A stretch of 64,000 nt of DNA, from positions 1,860,001 to 1,924,000 of the forward strand of contig OZ242037.1 in the NCBI GenBank assembly GCA_965205165.1, written 5' to 3'. The translations under genes were made by a program, and so were the position numbers. Position 1 is the stretch's first letter. Every line of letters starts with the position of its first letter. Source of the DNA: CBDESM01 sp965205165. GTDB taxonomy: Bacteria > Chloroflexota > Dehalococcoidia > Bin125. Of this stretch, positions 46,091 through 53,832 are shown in pieces. The notes beneath the pieces were generated by a model. That model ran no database searches. It saw only the letters and a list, made by a program, of their open reading frames with translations, and was not told the origin of the DNA.

Positions 46091-46802
46091 TCCCGCCGGA
46101 CTCCGCCAAGATCTCGATGCCCTGGAGGACATCGAACGCGCCTCCCTTCGCTTGGTCTGCCAAGCCCTGATCGACTTCCGCGAGGAAGCGCGCAACATCT
46201 TCGCGGCAGAGGCGGACCTCCCCCAGGATTTCGGCGAAGACATCACCCGCGAAGCGCTTGACCAGATGGGCGTCTCCCGCATCCCGCAGCGGCTCTTCGG
46301 CAAGATCGATTACAAGCGCGCCCGATACCTCTTCCACCCCGACTACGCCGTCAGGCAAGCCCTCTTCGTCGACTCGAAGGCCGAAAAACTCCCAAGCGCG
46401 GCGACGGCGACCTTGCAGACCGCCCAAACCTCGCTGCGAATCCGCCATATCCGTCGAGGCGAAGCCGTGGACGTGCCCGGTGAGGTCCTGCCCGTCCTCG
46501 ATGCCGAGCGCGGCTCATTCCTCACCACGACCCTGTTCGTGAAGTACAACTACGCCGCGTCCGGCGACTCGCCGCCAGCGAACTCGTTGGAATCCATCAC
46601 GGTCGCCGCAGTGCCCCACCAGTACCTCCAAGACCGCTACAACCCCGACGCTGAGACGACGATCTGGCGCGCCGGCCGCAACGCGCCTTCGCGCGGCGAG
46701 GCGTTCCGCGTGCGCCTGGTCTTCCGCTTGCTGGCAGACCGCGCCGCATGGCGGGTTCAGCGAATTCCGATGCCGCCCGACGAGTTCACTTGGGCAACGT
46801 GA
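46080..46802 (+). CDS. SfiI-family type II restriction endonuclease
   Basis: The 240-residue protein matches the SfiI family (PF11487), with FGEDITREALDQMGVSRI, then a GKIDYKRARYLF helix and QALFVDSKAEK. Asp77, Asp98 and Lys100 have the spacing of the SfiI PD-D/ExK site as I recall it. SfiI cuts GGCCNNNNNGGCC as a tetramer; the same specificity here is inference. It starts at ATG 46080 inside the methylase gene. Sites matching that pattern occur in the window at 4597-4609, 5362-5374 and 36315-36327. Confidence 0.88.
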   Translation: MFLDPAGLRQDLDALEDIERASLRLVCQALIDFREEARNIFAAEADLPQDFGEDITREALDQMGVSRIPQRLFGKIDYKRARYLFHPDYAVRQALFVDSKAEKLPSAATATLQTAQTSLRIRHIRRGEAVDVPGEVLPVLDAERGSFLTTTLFVKYNYAASGDSPPANSLESITVAAVPHQYLQDRYNPDAETTIWRAGRNAPSRGEAFRVRLVFRLLADRAAWRVQRIPMPPDEFTWAT

Positions 46803-46815
46803 TCGCGGCTGCCGC

Positions 46816-47862
46816 TCAATTCTCCGCCGGCGCGATCCACCAGCCGTGCGGGGACGCCATCGCCAGGCGCTCCGTCTCCGCTTCGCCTCCGCGGTAGCGG
46901 CGGATCGCTAGTTCGTACTGCGGGCCGGCGGCGCCCGGCAGCCCCTCGAGCCAGACCCTCCAAATTGGGCGCGTTGTACTCGCTCCGATCAGCGTCTCCT
47001 CGATCGATTTCAGTACTTCGGCGGGGAACTGGTACGCGGTGACCGTGTGAAGCACCGTCGCCGCGGCATCCGCGGGCGCGTCGGCGATCAGCTCCGGCAG
47101 CGCCTCCGCCGCATCCCCCTGCACCAGCCGCGCGCCGCTCTCCGCCAGCTCGGCCGCGCCATCGATCAAGCGCTGGTGCCGCTCGACATGCTCGGGCCAG
47201 ATCAGCGCCCGAAGCCAGAGCAGTTCATCCTCGTCGGCGAGGTCGATCACGTTGAGGTCGACGCCTGTTCGGGATGCGATCGGCAGCTCCGACGGCAATT
47301 CCGGCAACGCGAATCCGTCGCGCAGCTCCGCCTCCAGCTGCACCCGCGCCCCTTCGTTCCAACGCGCGATCTCCGCCCCGCCCCGCGTGTACCGGTAGCC
47401 GTACCGATCGAACGCGAGGTTCAGCCCGGCCGACGTCCCCAGATCGATCAGCGCCAGCGGACGCCCCGCCTCCCGCGAAACGATCGAGAACGCCGGCAGC
47501 AGGCAGGTGCAGCGCCGCACCACGTTCGTCTGCGTCCGCCGCGTCCGCATCAGCTCCGCAATCTCCTCCCGGTGCAGCCGGCAGAAGTCCTTGAACAGCC
47601 CCGCCGCCGGCTCCATCGGCCGCTCCGCGCCCGAGACGGCCGGATAGTGCGCCGCCAGCGGATGCCCCGCCCCGCGCAGCAGCAGGTACTGCACCGCCGC
47701 CCACAGCATGTTCGGCGGCGGCTGCCCCTCCCGCGCCTCCCCCGCCATCGCCAGCAGCTCCTCGTCCACCGAAATCGCGTAGCCCAGCTCGCTGTACAGC
47801 GGCGACGCGAGATCGACGGCATCGACCTGCGCATAGCGGTGGAACAGCGCCGCGAGGTCCAC
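46816..47862 (-). CDS. DUF2332 family protein
   Basis: The 348-residue product matches DUF2332: LASPLYSELGYAIS at the N-terminus, a central LIDLGTSAGLNLAFDRY resembling a SAM-binding Gly loop, and a C-terminal HTVTAYQFPAEV. The fold may be methyltransferase-like, but no reaction is established for the family. It starts at a GTG (47862), 23 nt after the hydrolase gene, likely in the same transcript. It is convergent with the restriction genes. Confidence 0.85.
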   Translation of the reverse strand: MDLAALFHRYAQVDAVDLASPLYSELGYAISVDEELLAMAGEAREGQPPPNMLWAAVQYLLLRGAGHPLAAHYPAVSGAERPMEPAAGLFKDFCRLHREEIAELMRTRRTQTNVVRRCTCLLPAFSIVSREAGRPLALIDLGTSAGLNLAFDRYGYRYTRGGAEIARWNEGARVQLEAELRDGFALPELPSELPIASRTGVDLNVIDLADEDELLWLRALIWPEHVERHQRLIDGAAELAESGARLVQGDAAEALPELIADAPADAAATVLHTVTAYQFPAEVLKSIEETLIGASTTRPIWRVWLEGLPGAAGPQYELAIRRYRGGEAETERLAMASPHGWWIAPAEN

Positions 47863-47885
47863 GCCGGCAGTGGATGCGGGCGGGC

Positions 47886-48671
47886 TCAGCCGCCGAGGAA
47901 GTCGCCCACCGCCGCCAGCATCGCCTCCGGCTCCTCAACCTGCGGCATGTGCCCCGACTTGGCGAACTTCGCCACCTGCGAACCCGCGATCGCCGCGTTG
48001 AAATCGTCCGCGTAGCGCGGCGGCACCAGCCCGTCCGACTCGCCCCAGCAGATCAGCGTCGGCGACGTCACCCGGTGGATCCGCTCCGCCAGCCGCTTGT
48101 CCGGAATCGGCCACAGGAACCGCGCCGCCGTCTGCAGGTTCTTCGCCCGCTCCACCGACGCTGTCTTCAGCTCCTCCGGATCCTCCGGCGGCGGCGCGGT
48201 CATCATCTTCGCCGCCGGATGCTCCGCGTCGTGGAACAGCGCCGGCACCAGCTCGTTCGGCAGCATCGCGAAGAAGTCCGCCACCGGGTACTCGTCGTTC
48301 CACAGCCCCACCGGCGCGATCAGCACCAGCTTCGACACCCGCGACGGCTGCATCGCCGCCACCTCCGCCGCGAACCACCCGCCCATCGAATGCCCCATCA
48401 CGATCGCGTCGCCCACCCCCAGCTCGTCCAGCAGATCCCAGTAGAAGTAGAACACGTCGTGGTGGTCCATCAGCCACTCGACCCCCGTCGACCCGCCCGT
48501 CCCGGGCAGCTTCGGCGCGATCACGTGGTACCGCTGCGACAACTGCTCCAAGAACGGATCCCACATCAGCCCGCCCGCGCCGTGGATGAACAGCAGGTCC
48601 GGCCCCTCGCCCGCCTCCATCAGTTCCACCGAAAACTTCCCGTTCACCACCGAGACCGTGCGTTCCTGCAT
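47886..48671 (-). CDS. Alpha/beta hydrolase
   Basis: The 261-residue protein has the alpha/beta hydrolase order: oxyanion strand LLFIHGAGG, nucleophile elbow GHSMGGW (Ser), an Asp in a SPTLICWGESDGLVP loop and a late His in FAKSGHMPQVEEP. It hydrolyses an ester or C-C bond of an unknown substrate. A clear sigma70-type promoter lies on the minus strand upstream. Confidence 0.88.
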   Translation of the reverse strand: MQERTVSVVNGKFSVELMEAGEGPDLLFIHGAGGLMWDPFLEQLSQRYHVIAPKLPGTGGSTGVEWLMDHHDVFYFYWDLLDELGVGDAIVMGHSMGGWFAAEVAAMQPSRVSKLVLIAPVGLWNDEYPVADFFAMLPNELVPALFHDAEHPAAKMMTAPPPEDPEELKTASVERAKNLQTAARFLWPIPDKRLAERIHRVTSPTLICWGESDGLVPPRYADDFNAAIAGSQVAKFAKSGHMPQVEEPEAMLAAVGDFLGG

Positions 48672-48728
48672 CCCGACCGCCTTCCCCGCGCGGTCAATCC
48701 GCGCACTCGCTCGCTTGCCGCATCGCGG

Positions 48729-48758
48729 AGGCTACGAATTGCGTTGGCGGCCTGTCAA
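48729..48758 (-). promoter_or_regulatory. Sigma70-type promoter of the hydrolase gene
   Basis: On the minus strand TTGACA (48758-48753), an 18 nt spacer and TAGCCT (48734-48729) form a strong promoter. The -35 is perfect. The leader is about 50 nt. Confidence 0.6.
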
Positions 48759-48770
48759 ACGAGTCCCGCA

Positions 48771-48776
48771 TAGAGT
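48771..48776 (+). promoter_or_regulatory. -10 hexamer of a leaderless promoter (phosphohexomutase 1)
   Basis: TAGAGT ends 7 nt before the ATG at 48784. It lies 12 bp from the divergent hydrolase promoter, so the two may compete. Confidence 0.4.
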
Positions 48777-48783
48777 GGCGCAA

Positions 48784-50217
48784 ATGCGCGATCTCGACCC
48801 CGCCATCTTCCGCGCCTACGACATCCGCGGCACCGCGCCGGGCCAGCTCGACGCGGCCGCCGCCCGCAAGATCGGGAACCGCTTCGCAAACTGGCTGCTC
48901 CGCGAGGGAGCCGACTCGGTCGCAGCAGGCCATGATCCGCGCTCAACCTCCCCCGCCCTGTACGAAGCCGCAATCGAGGGGATTCGCGCCGCCGGGCTCG
49001 ATGTCCACGCCGCCGGCCTCGCACCGACCCCCGTCGTGACTTGGGCCGCATCCGAGATCAGTCCGCGCACGGCCGCCCTGATCGTCACTGCATCCCACAA
49101 CCCGCCAGAATTCAACGGCTTCAAGCTGATCGCCCCCGGCGCCCGCCCGCTGCTGCCCGATGACATCCAAGCGGTGGCGCGCGCCGGCGAGGCCGCATCG
49201 CCCGCCCGGGGACGCTGCCTGCCGCTGGATGCAACCGGCCGATGGCTGGAGATGATCGCGGCCCGGTTCGCCGGCGCAGCCGACGGCCTGCACGTGGCGA
49301 TCGACCCCGGCAACGGCGCGACTTCCCCGACCGGCGGCCCCGCCCTGCAAGCCGCCGGCGCCCGGGTTTCCGCAATCAACGCCGTCCCGCGCCCCGACGC
49401 GCCGAACCACCTCGCCGACCCGCAGGACGCCGAAACGATGCGCCCCCTCGCCCGCCTCGTCGCCGCCCAGCGGGCCGACTTGGGAATCGCATGGGACGGC
49501 GACGGCGACCGCATCGGCGCGGTCGACCACCTCGGCCGCCGGCCCGAGGCGGACTGGATCGCCGCAGTGCTCGCCCGCCCCCACCTCGCCCGCAACCGCG
49601 GCGCACGCATCCTGATCGACGCGAAATCGTCGACCAGCATCGCGGAGGACATCGCGGCGCAAGGCGGCGAACCGCTGACGGCGCGGACCGGATACTCGTT
49701 CTTCCGCCGGCGGATGCGCGACGATGGCATCCAGTTCGGCGGCGAAACCAGCGGCCACGTCATGTTCGGCCCCGATTACGCCCCGAACGAGCCCTACCCT
49801 TTCCTCGACGACGGCGTCTACGCCGCCTGCGCGCTGCTGCGCCACCTCGCCCGATCCGGCCGCTCGCTCCACCAAGAACTGGCGCAAATCCGGCCGCGCC
49901 CGATCTCGCCCGAACTGCGGCTCCCCTGCCCCGACCCGCGCAAGGCCGCCGTCGCCGCCGCCATCGGCGACCGCTTCGCCGCAAAGCATCAAATCATCCG
50001 CGAGGACGGGGCACGCATCATCTTCCCCGACGGCTGGGCGCACGCCCGCGCCTCCAACACCGCCCCCGCCCTGAGCCTCCGCTTCGAGGCCGACGACGAG
50101 CCCGCCTACCGCCGCATCGCGGAGCAGCTCGCGGAAGCCCTGTCCGCCCACCCAGACGTCGCCGGAACCGAGCAACTGGCACAGCCGCCCGCCCTCGGCC
50201 CTCAGCCGCTGCTCTAA
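48784..50217 (+). CDS. Phosphomannomutase/phosphoglucomutase, paralogue 1
   Basis: The 477-residue enzyme has all four alpha-D-phosphohexomutase signatures: catalytic Ser104 in TASHNPPEFNG, the metal loop WDGDGDRIG, the sugar loop GGETSGHV, and a C-terminal phosphate-binding region with SNTAPALSLR. It interconverts hexose 1- and 6-phosphates for cell-envelope sugars. A second paralogue lies downstream (50968), with an orphan gene on the other strand between. The start at 48784 follows a -10 hexamer, and the family N-terminus IFRAYDIRG follows directly. Confidence 0.94.
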   Translation: MRDLDPAIFRAYDIRGTAPGQLDAAAARKIGNRFANWLLREGADSVAAGHDPRSTSPALYEAAIEGIRAAGLDVHAAGLAPTPVVTWAASEISPRTAALIVTASHNPPEFNGFKLIAPGARPLLPDDIQAVARAGEAASPARGRCLPLDATGRWLEMIAARFAGAADGLHVAIDPGNGATSPTGGPALQAAGARVSAINAVPRPDAPNHLADPQDAETMRPLARLVAAQRADLGIAWDGDGDRIGAVDHLGRRPEADWIAAVLARPHLARNRGARILIDAKSSTSIAEDIAAQGGEPLTARTGYSFFRRRMRDDGIQFGGETSGHVMFGPDYAPNEPYPFLDDGVYAACALLRHLARSGRSLHQELAQIRPRPISPELRLPCPDPRKAAVAAAIGDRFAAKHQIIREDGARIIFPDGWAHARASNTAPALSLRFEADDEPAYRRIAEQLAEALSAHPDVAGTEQLAQPPALGPQPLL

Positions 50218-50903
50218 GCAGGCCCGTCCTCGACCACTTCCACTGCCAGCGCTGCGGCCAAATCGCGGAGTTCGGCCGGCAGTCCACGCGGGACGACGAG
50301 CGCCGCGCGCACGTCCCGCCCGCGCCCTCCGGCCCGGTCCGCGGCCCGCTGCACCTCGCGGTACTTGACGCACTGAAACAGCGCCCGCCGCAACTCGTGC
50401 GCCTCCGGCCGGCCCGGCCGAACCTCGACGATCAGCACCGCGTCATCCGAACTGAACGCGGCATCGGATTCATCGCCCGACGGAAACCAGACCTCGGTCT
50501 CCGCCCGCGCCCCGGCAGGCGCGCCCAGCCGCTCCGGATTCGCCGCGGCCCACTCCTTGAGCGCCCGGTGTGCCGCGCTCTCCGCCGTGCCCGACCGCGT
50601 CTTGGTCGGCGGCAGCCCGAAGACGTAAATCCCGACCTGCACCCAGTCGTACGCCGAAATCGCCGCCATCCGCTCCGCGTCGACCGCCGCCAGCAGCAAG
50701 TGCAGCGGCGGCGCATCCGAGTATTCGGCAACAATGCGCTGCTGCATCGACTTGGCGATCACCCTCACTTCAATATCGCTGAGATCGCCCCCCAGCCTCG
50801 CGGCGGCCGCATCCACGTCCGCCAGCTCCCCCTTCCGCGCCGCCTTCGAGAGAAACCGGAACAGCGCCCGCTCGCGATCCGCCTGCTCCGCCTCGCCCTG
50901 CAT
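50214..50903 (-). CDS. Uncharacterized protein with a nuclease-like C-terminal domain
   Basis: The 229-residue product has a helical N-terminal half and a C-terminal half with a PD-(D/E)xK-like pattern: EVWFPSGDESDAAF, then DDAVLIVEVRPG, a helix ELRRALFQCVKYREV and a strand RAALVVPRGLP. The usual catalytic ExK would be VEVK; here it is VEVR, so Lys is replaced by Arg and activity is doubtful. I do not recognise a named family. It lies between two phosphohexomutase genes, convergent with the first (stops share CTAA). Confidence 0.6.
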   Translation of the reverse strand: MQGEAEQADRERALFRFLSKAARKGELADVDAAAARLGGDLSDIEVRVIAKSMQQRIVAEYSDAPPLHLLLAAVDAERMAAISAYDWVQVGIYVFGLPPTKTRSGTAESAAHRALKEWAAANPERLGAPAGARAETEVWFPSGDESDAAFSSDDAVLIVEVRPGRPEAHELRRALFQCVKYREVQRAADRAGGRGRDVRAALVVPRGLPAELRDLAAALAVEVVEDGPA

Positions 50904-50954
50904 CGCCCGCTCCAGTCCGTGCCCGCATCAGCGTAGGGACTCGAACAACGCGCC

Positions 50955-50960
50955 TACGAT
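50955..50960 (+). promoter_or_regulatory. -10 hexamer of a leaderless promoter (phosphohexomutase 2)
   Basis: TACGAT ends 7 nt before the ATG at 50968, with no ribosome-binding site between. Confidence 0.4.
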
Positions 50961-50967
50961 CTAGGAC

Positions 50968-52386
50968 ATGAAGATCCCCGGCCACGTCTTCCGCGCCTAC
51001 GACATCCGCGGCATCGCCGAGGGCGCGAACGCCGAGATCACGCCCGAACTGGCAAGGGCCGTCGGCGCGGCATTCGCCGCGATGCTGCGCGAGCAGTGGG
51101 GCGCGTCCCAAACCGTCGTCGCCGGAGACCTGCGAACAACCACGCCGCCCCTCCGTGAAGCCCTGACCGAGGGCATCCGCGCCGCCGGCTGCGACGTCGT
51201 CGCCATCGGCGACGCCCCCTCTCCGCTCGCCTACTGGTCGGCCGCGACGCTCGCAGCCGAGGAGCGGCCCACCGCCGCCGCGATCGTGACCGCATCACAC
51301 AACCCGCTCGACCAGAACGGAATCAAACTGATCGGCCCCGACACGCTCCCCTTCCTGCCCGAGCAGATCGCCGAAATCGGCAACCGCGCCGCCGACCCGC
51401 TCGCCGCAACCGCCCCGGGCCGGCTCCGCGAATGGAACCCGCTCCCCCGCTACGTCTCGTCGCTTGCGGACCAGTACGCACTGCAAGCCCCCCTCCGGGT
51501 CGCCCTCGACCCGGGCGGAGCGGTCGCCTCCAGAACCGCGCCCGCTGCATTCACCGCACTGGGTGCGGACATCGCCGCGATCAACCTCGACCCCGCGCAA
51601 CGTTCGCAACCCGTGGACCCGGCCGAGGCGGAAGACCTGCGCGAACTCGAACGCTTCGTCGCCGAATCGCACTCGCAGATCGGCTTCGCCTTCGACGGCG
51701 ACGGCGACCGCCTCGGCCTCGTCCTCCCCAACGGCCGCGCCAACCCCCACGCCGTCCTCGCCCTCCTCGCCCGCATCCACTTGGAGCGGCATCCCGCCGC
51801 CAAAATCCACCTCGATGTCAAAACCTCCCAAGCCGTCTTCGACGACATCCGCGCCCACGGCGGCAACCCGATCTTCGGCCGCGTCGGCCATTCCCTCGCC
51901 AAACGGCAAATGGCCCAGCAGGACATCGCCCTCGGCGGCGAAGCCAGCACCCATTACTACCTCCGCGTCGATGACCCCCCGCACATCACCGACGACGCCC
52001 TCCGCACCGCCGCCCTCCTCGCCAACCGAGCCGCCCTCCACCACCTCCCCAGCGAGCTCGCCGCCTTCCCCAAAGTCCGCACCTCCCCCGAAATCAAAAT
52101 CCCCTGCCCCGATGACCGCAAATTCAAAGCCGCCTCCGCCCTCCGCGACGAGCTCGCAGCCCAACACCCCGTCCAAACCATCGACGGCGTCCGCGCCGAC
52201 CTCCCCGAGATCGCCCCCAGCGCCTGGCTCCTGATCCGGCCCTCGAACACCGCCGCCGTCCTCACCGTCGTCTTCGAAGCAAGAACCGACGACGGTTTCG
52301 CGCGGCTGCGCTCACGAGCGGCGGAACTGCTGGACCGCCACAACTTCACAACAACGGCGTTGCAAGCTGCAGCCCCTCTGGATTAG
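50968..52386 (+). CDS. Phosphomannomutase/phosphoglucomutase, paralogue 2
   Basis: The 472-residue enzyme shares the N-terminal FRAYDIRG with paralogue 1 and has Ser110 in TASHNPLDQNG and the metal loop FDGDGDRLG. Its sugar-binding loop reads GGEASTHYY where the family has GGExSGH, and the C-terminal phosphate loop is RPSNTAAVL. The altered sugar loop suggests a different or relaxed substrate. The two genes are diverged, so they are probably not redundant. Confidence 0.92.
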   Translation: MKIPGHVFRAYDIRGIAEGANAEITPELARAVGAAFAAMLREQWGASQTVVAGDLRTTTPPLREALTEGIRAAGCDVVAIGDAPSPLAYWSAATLAAEERPTAAAIVTASHNPLDQNGIKLIGPDTLPFLPEQIAEIGNRAADPLAATAPGRLREWNPLPRYVSSLADQYALQAPLRVALDPGGAVASRTAPAAFTALGADIAAINLDPAQRSQPVDPAEAEDLRELERFVAESHSQIGFAFDGDGDRLGLVLPNGRANPHAVLALLARIHLERHPAAKIHLDVKTSQAVFDDIRAHGGNPIFGRVGHSLAKRQMAQQDIALGGEASTHYYLRVDDPPHITDDALRTAALLANRAALHHLPSELAAFPKVRTSPEIKIPCPDDRKFKAASALRDELAAQHPVQTIDGVRADLPEIAPSAWLLIRPSNTAAVLTVVFEARTDDGFARLRSRAAELLDRHNFTTTALQAAAPLD

Positions 52387-52409
52387 CCCTCCGCGAGTCC
52401 GCGGCCCCG

Positions 52410-52790
52410 TCAGCCCAGCCCCAGCGTGCGCCGCACCGCCTCGCGGACCGGCCGTGGCGTCCGGGATGCGGCGAGCGCCCCGCGCTGGACCCTGAGAAGA
52501 TGATCGGGGGCGAGCGGCGCACTCTGGCTCAAGGTCCCGCCCTGCTTCATTTCCAGCAGCGGCTTGCTGGGAGTCATGCGGGCCCGCCGATACGGAATGC
52601 AGGACGGGCGGCGAACCCACCGATGGTCGCCCGGCTGGAAAACCACGCAACCTCCCCTCCTGCATCGCTCTTCGCGCCCATGCGTGGTCAGATTCGCCAC
52701 CGCGAGCTCCCCGTCAATCTCAATGCTGATCACGATGTACAGGTGGTTGCCGAAATCGAAGTCGAGGAGCGTCTCGCCCGGATCGATCAT
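52410..52790 (-). CDS. Putative toxin of Panacea module 1
   Basis: The 126-residue protein is encoded downstream of a Panacea-domain gene and overlaps it by 4 nt. It shares with the toxin candidate of module 2 a compact conserved core: MIDPGETLLDFDFGNHL, VANLTTHG, RCRRGGCV and PGDHRWVRRPSCIPYRRA. The core is beta-rich with a basic C-terminal tail. I know such NHL...NLTT...GDHP proteins only as uncharacterised families; toxicity is inferred from the Panacea partner. The start at 52790 is the ATG in the overlap. Confidence 0.65.
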   Translation of the reverse strand: MIDPGETLLDFDFGNHLYIVISIEIDGELAVANLTTHGREERCRRGGCVVFQPGDHRWVRRPSCIPYRRARMTPSKPLLEMKQGGTLSQSAPLAPDHLLRVQRGALAASRTPRPVREAVRRTLGLG

Positions 52791-53350
52791 CCTCCGAACT
52801 TCGCCCTGAACGACCTCTCCGCGGCCAGCTGCTCCTCCACCGCCGAAATCGCGTCTTCCGAGTGGCCCGCAATCCTCATGATCTCCGCCGGATCGATCTC
52901 CGCCGAGCTGCCCGCGGGATCCCGCCACTCGGGCAGGGCGTGGGTGTGCTCGACCAGATCCCACTCGCTCAGATGCCCGAACTCCCGCATCACCCCGTCG
53001 AGCACCTCGCAGTCGTAATCCGACAGTCCGTCGCGGCAAGCGTTGCCCGTCCCTCGAACCGAGTAGTCGACCGGAGCCGTCACGTACTTCGGCCACTCCG
53101 CGCCCGACGCGTGATTATGCGCCTTGATCAGGTTGAGCGTCCGGCTCAGCACCGGGCCCTTCGGCATCGAGAAGATCCGATCCCCCGTGATCGAGTAGCC
53201 GTCATCCGCCAGCGACCGCCGCTCCGCGAGATACATCAGCTTGATCAGCTTCAGGTACGGCATCGCGCCGCCGCACCCCTCCAACAGATGCGCCGCAGCC
53301 TGCGCCGCCCGTCGCTCATCGAACTCGAACCTGATCATCGCCGTCCCCAT
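52787..53350 (-). CDS. Panacea-domain (SocA-like) antitoxin, module 1
   Basis: The 187-residue protein matches the Panacea (DUF4065) domain: FDERRAAQAAAHLL at the N-terminus, KLIKLMYLAERRSLADDGY, SMPKGPVLSRTLNLI, and a C-terminal SDYDCEVLDGVMREFG with THALPEW. Panacea proteins are antitoxins paired with very different toxins. The start at 53350 is favoured since TATGGT lies 6 nt before; ATG 53338 (MIRFEF) is an alternative. It overlaps the toxin gene (52790) by 4 nt. Confidence 0.85.
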   Translation of the reverse strand: MGTAMIRFEFDERRAAQAAAHLLEGCGGAMPYLKLIKLMYLAERRSLADDGYSITGDRIFSMPKGPVLSRTLNLIKAHNHASGAEWPKYVTAPVDYSVRGTGNACRDGLSDYDCEVLDGVMREFGHLSEWDLVEHTHALPEWRDPAGSSAEIDPAEIMRIAGHSEDAISAVEEQLAAERSFRAKFGG

Positions 53351-53356
53351 GCCCCC

Positions 53357-53362
53357 ACCATA
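53357..53362 (-). promoter_or_regulatory. -10 hexamer of a leaderless promoter (Panacea module 1)
   Basis: TATGGT on the minus strand ends 6 nt before the ATG at 53350. Module 1 therefore can be transcribed apart from module 2. Confidence 0.35.
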
Positions 53363-53439
53363 CCGGGGCGCAATCCCCCATCGCGCCGCCCCGCAGCTGG
53401 ACGCGACGAACATCAAAGCCGCGAACCCGCTCGAATGAA

Positions 53440-53460
53440 GGCCGCTTAAGCTCAGCGGCC
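53440..53460. terminator. Hairpin between the two Panacea modules
   Basis: GGCCGCT (53440-53446) and AGCGGCC (53454-53460) form a perfect 7 bp stem around the stop codon of the module 2 toxin gene. There is no T-tract. It could limit read-through into module 1. Confidence 0.35.
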
Positions 53461-53832
53461 GAGCATGCCCCGCACGACCGCCGCCACGTCAGTCGGCGTC
53501 TCCGGATCCCGCAGCGCCCCTTCCTGCACGCGCCGCAGCACCGACGCGGAGCACGGCGCGTGCTGCCGGAGGTTCCGCTGCCGCTTCGCATCAACCAGCG
53601 GCCGCGCCGCCGTCAGGAGCGCGTAGCGGTACGGCACGCAAGACGGTCGCTGCACCCAAGGATGATCATCCGGTTCGACAATGACGCATCTGCCTCTGCG
53701 GCAACGAGCCGAGCGACCGTGCGTGGTGAGATTGACGAGCGCGATCAAGCCATCGGCGGTCTCGCGGCTGACGAAGATGTGCAGGTGGTTCCCGAAATCG
53801 AAGCCCAGCAGCGTTTCGCCGGGTTCGATCAT
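53452..53832 (-). CDS. Putative toxin of Panacea module 2
   Basis: The 126-residue protein is the same length as the module 1 toxin and clearly homologous: MIEPGETLLGFDFGNHL, LVNLTTHG, RCRRGRCV and DDHPWVQRPSCVPYRYA. The tail has diverged. It overlaps the Panacea gene of module 2 by 4 nt (53829-53832). Function as a toxin is inferred from that pairing. The position-specific identity points to selection on the fold and a basic core. Confidence 0.65.
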   Translation of the reverse strand: MIEPGETLLGFDFGNHLHIFVSRETADGLIALVNLTTHGRSARCRRGRCVIVEPDDHPWVQRPSCVPYRYALLTAARPLVDAKRQRNLRQHAPCSASVLRRVQEGALRDPETPTDVAAVVRGMLGR

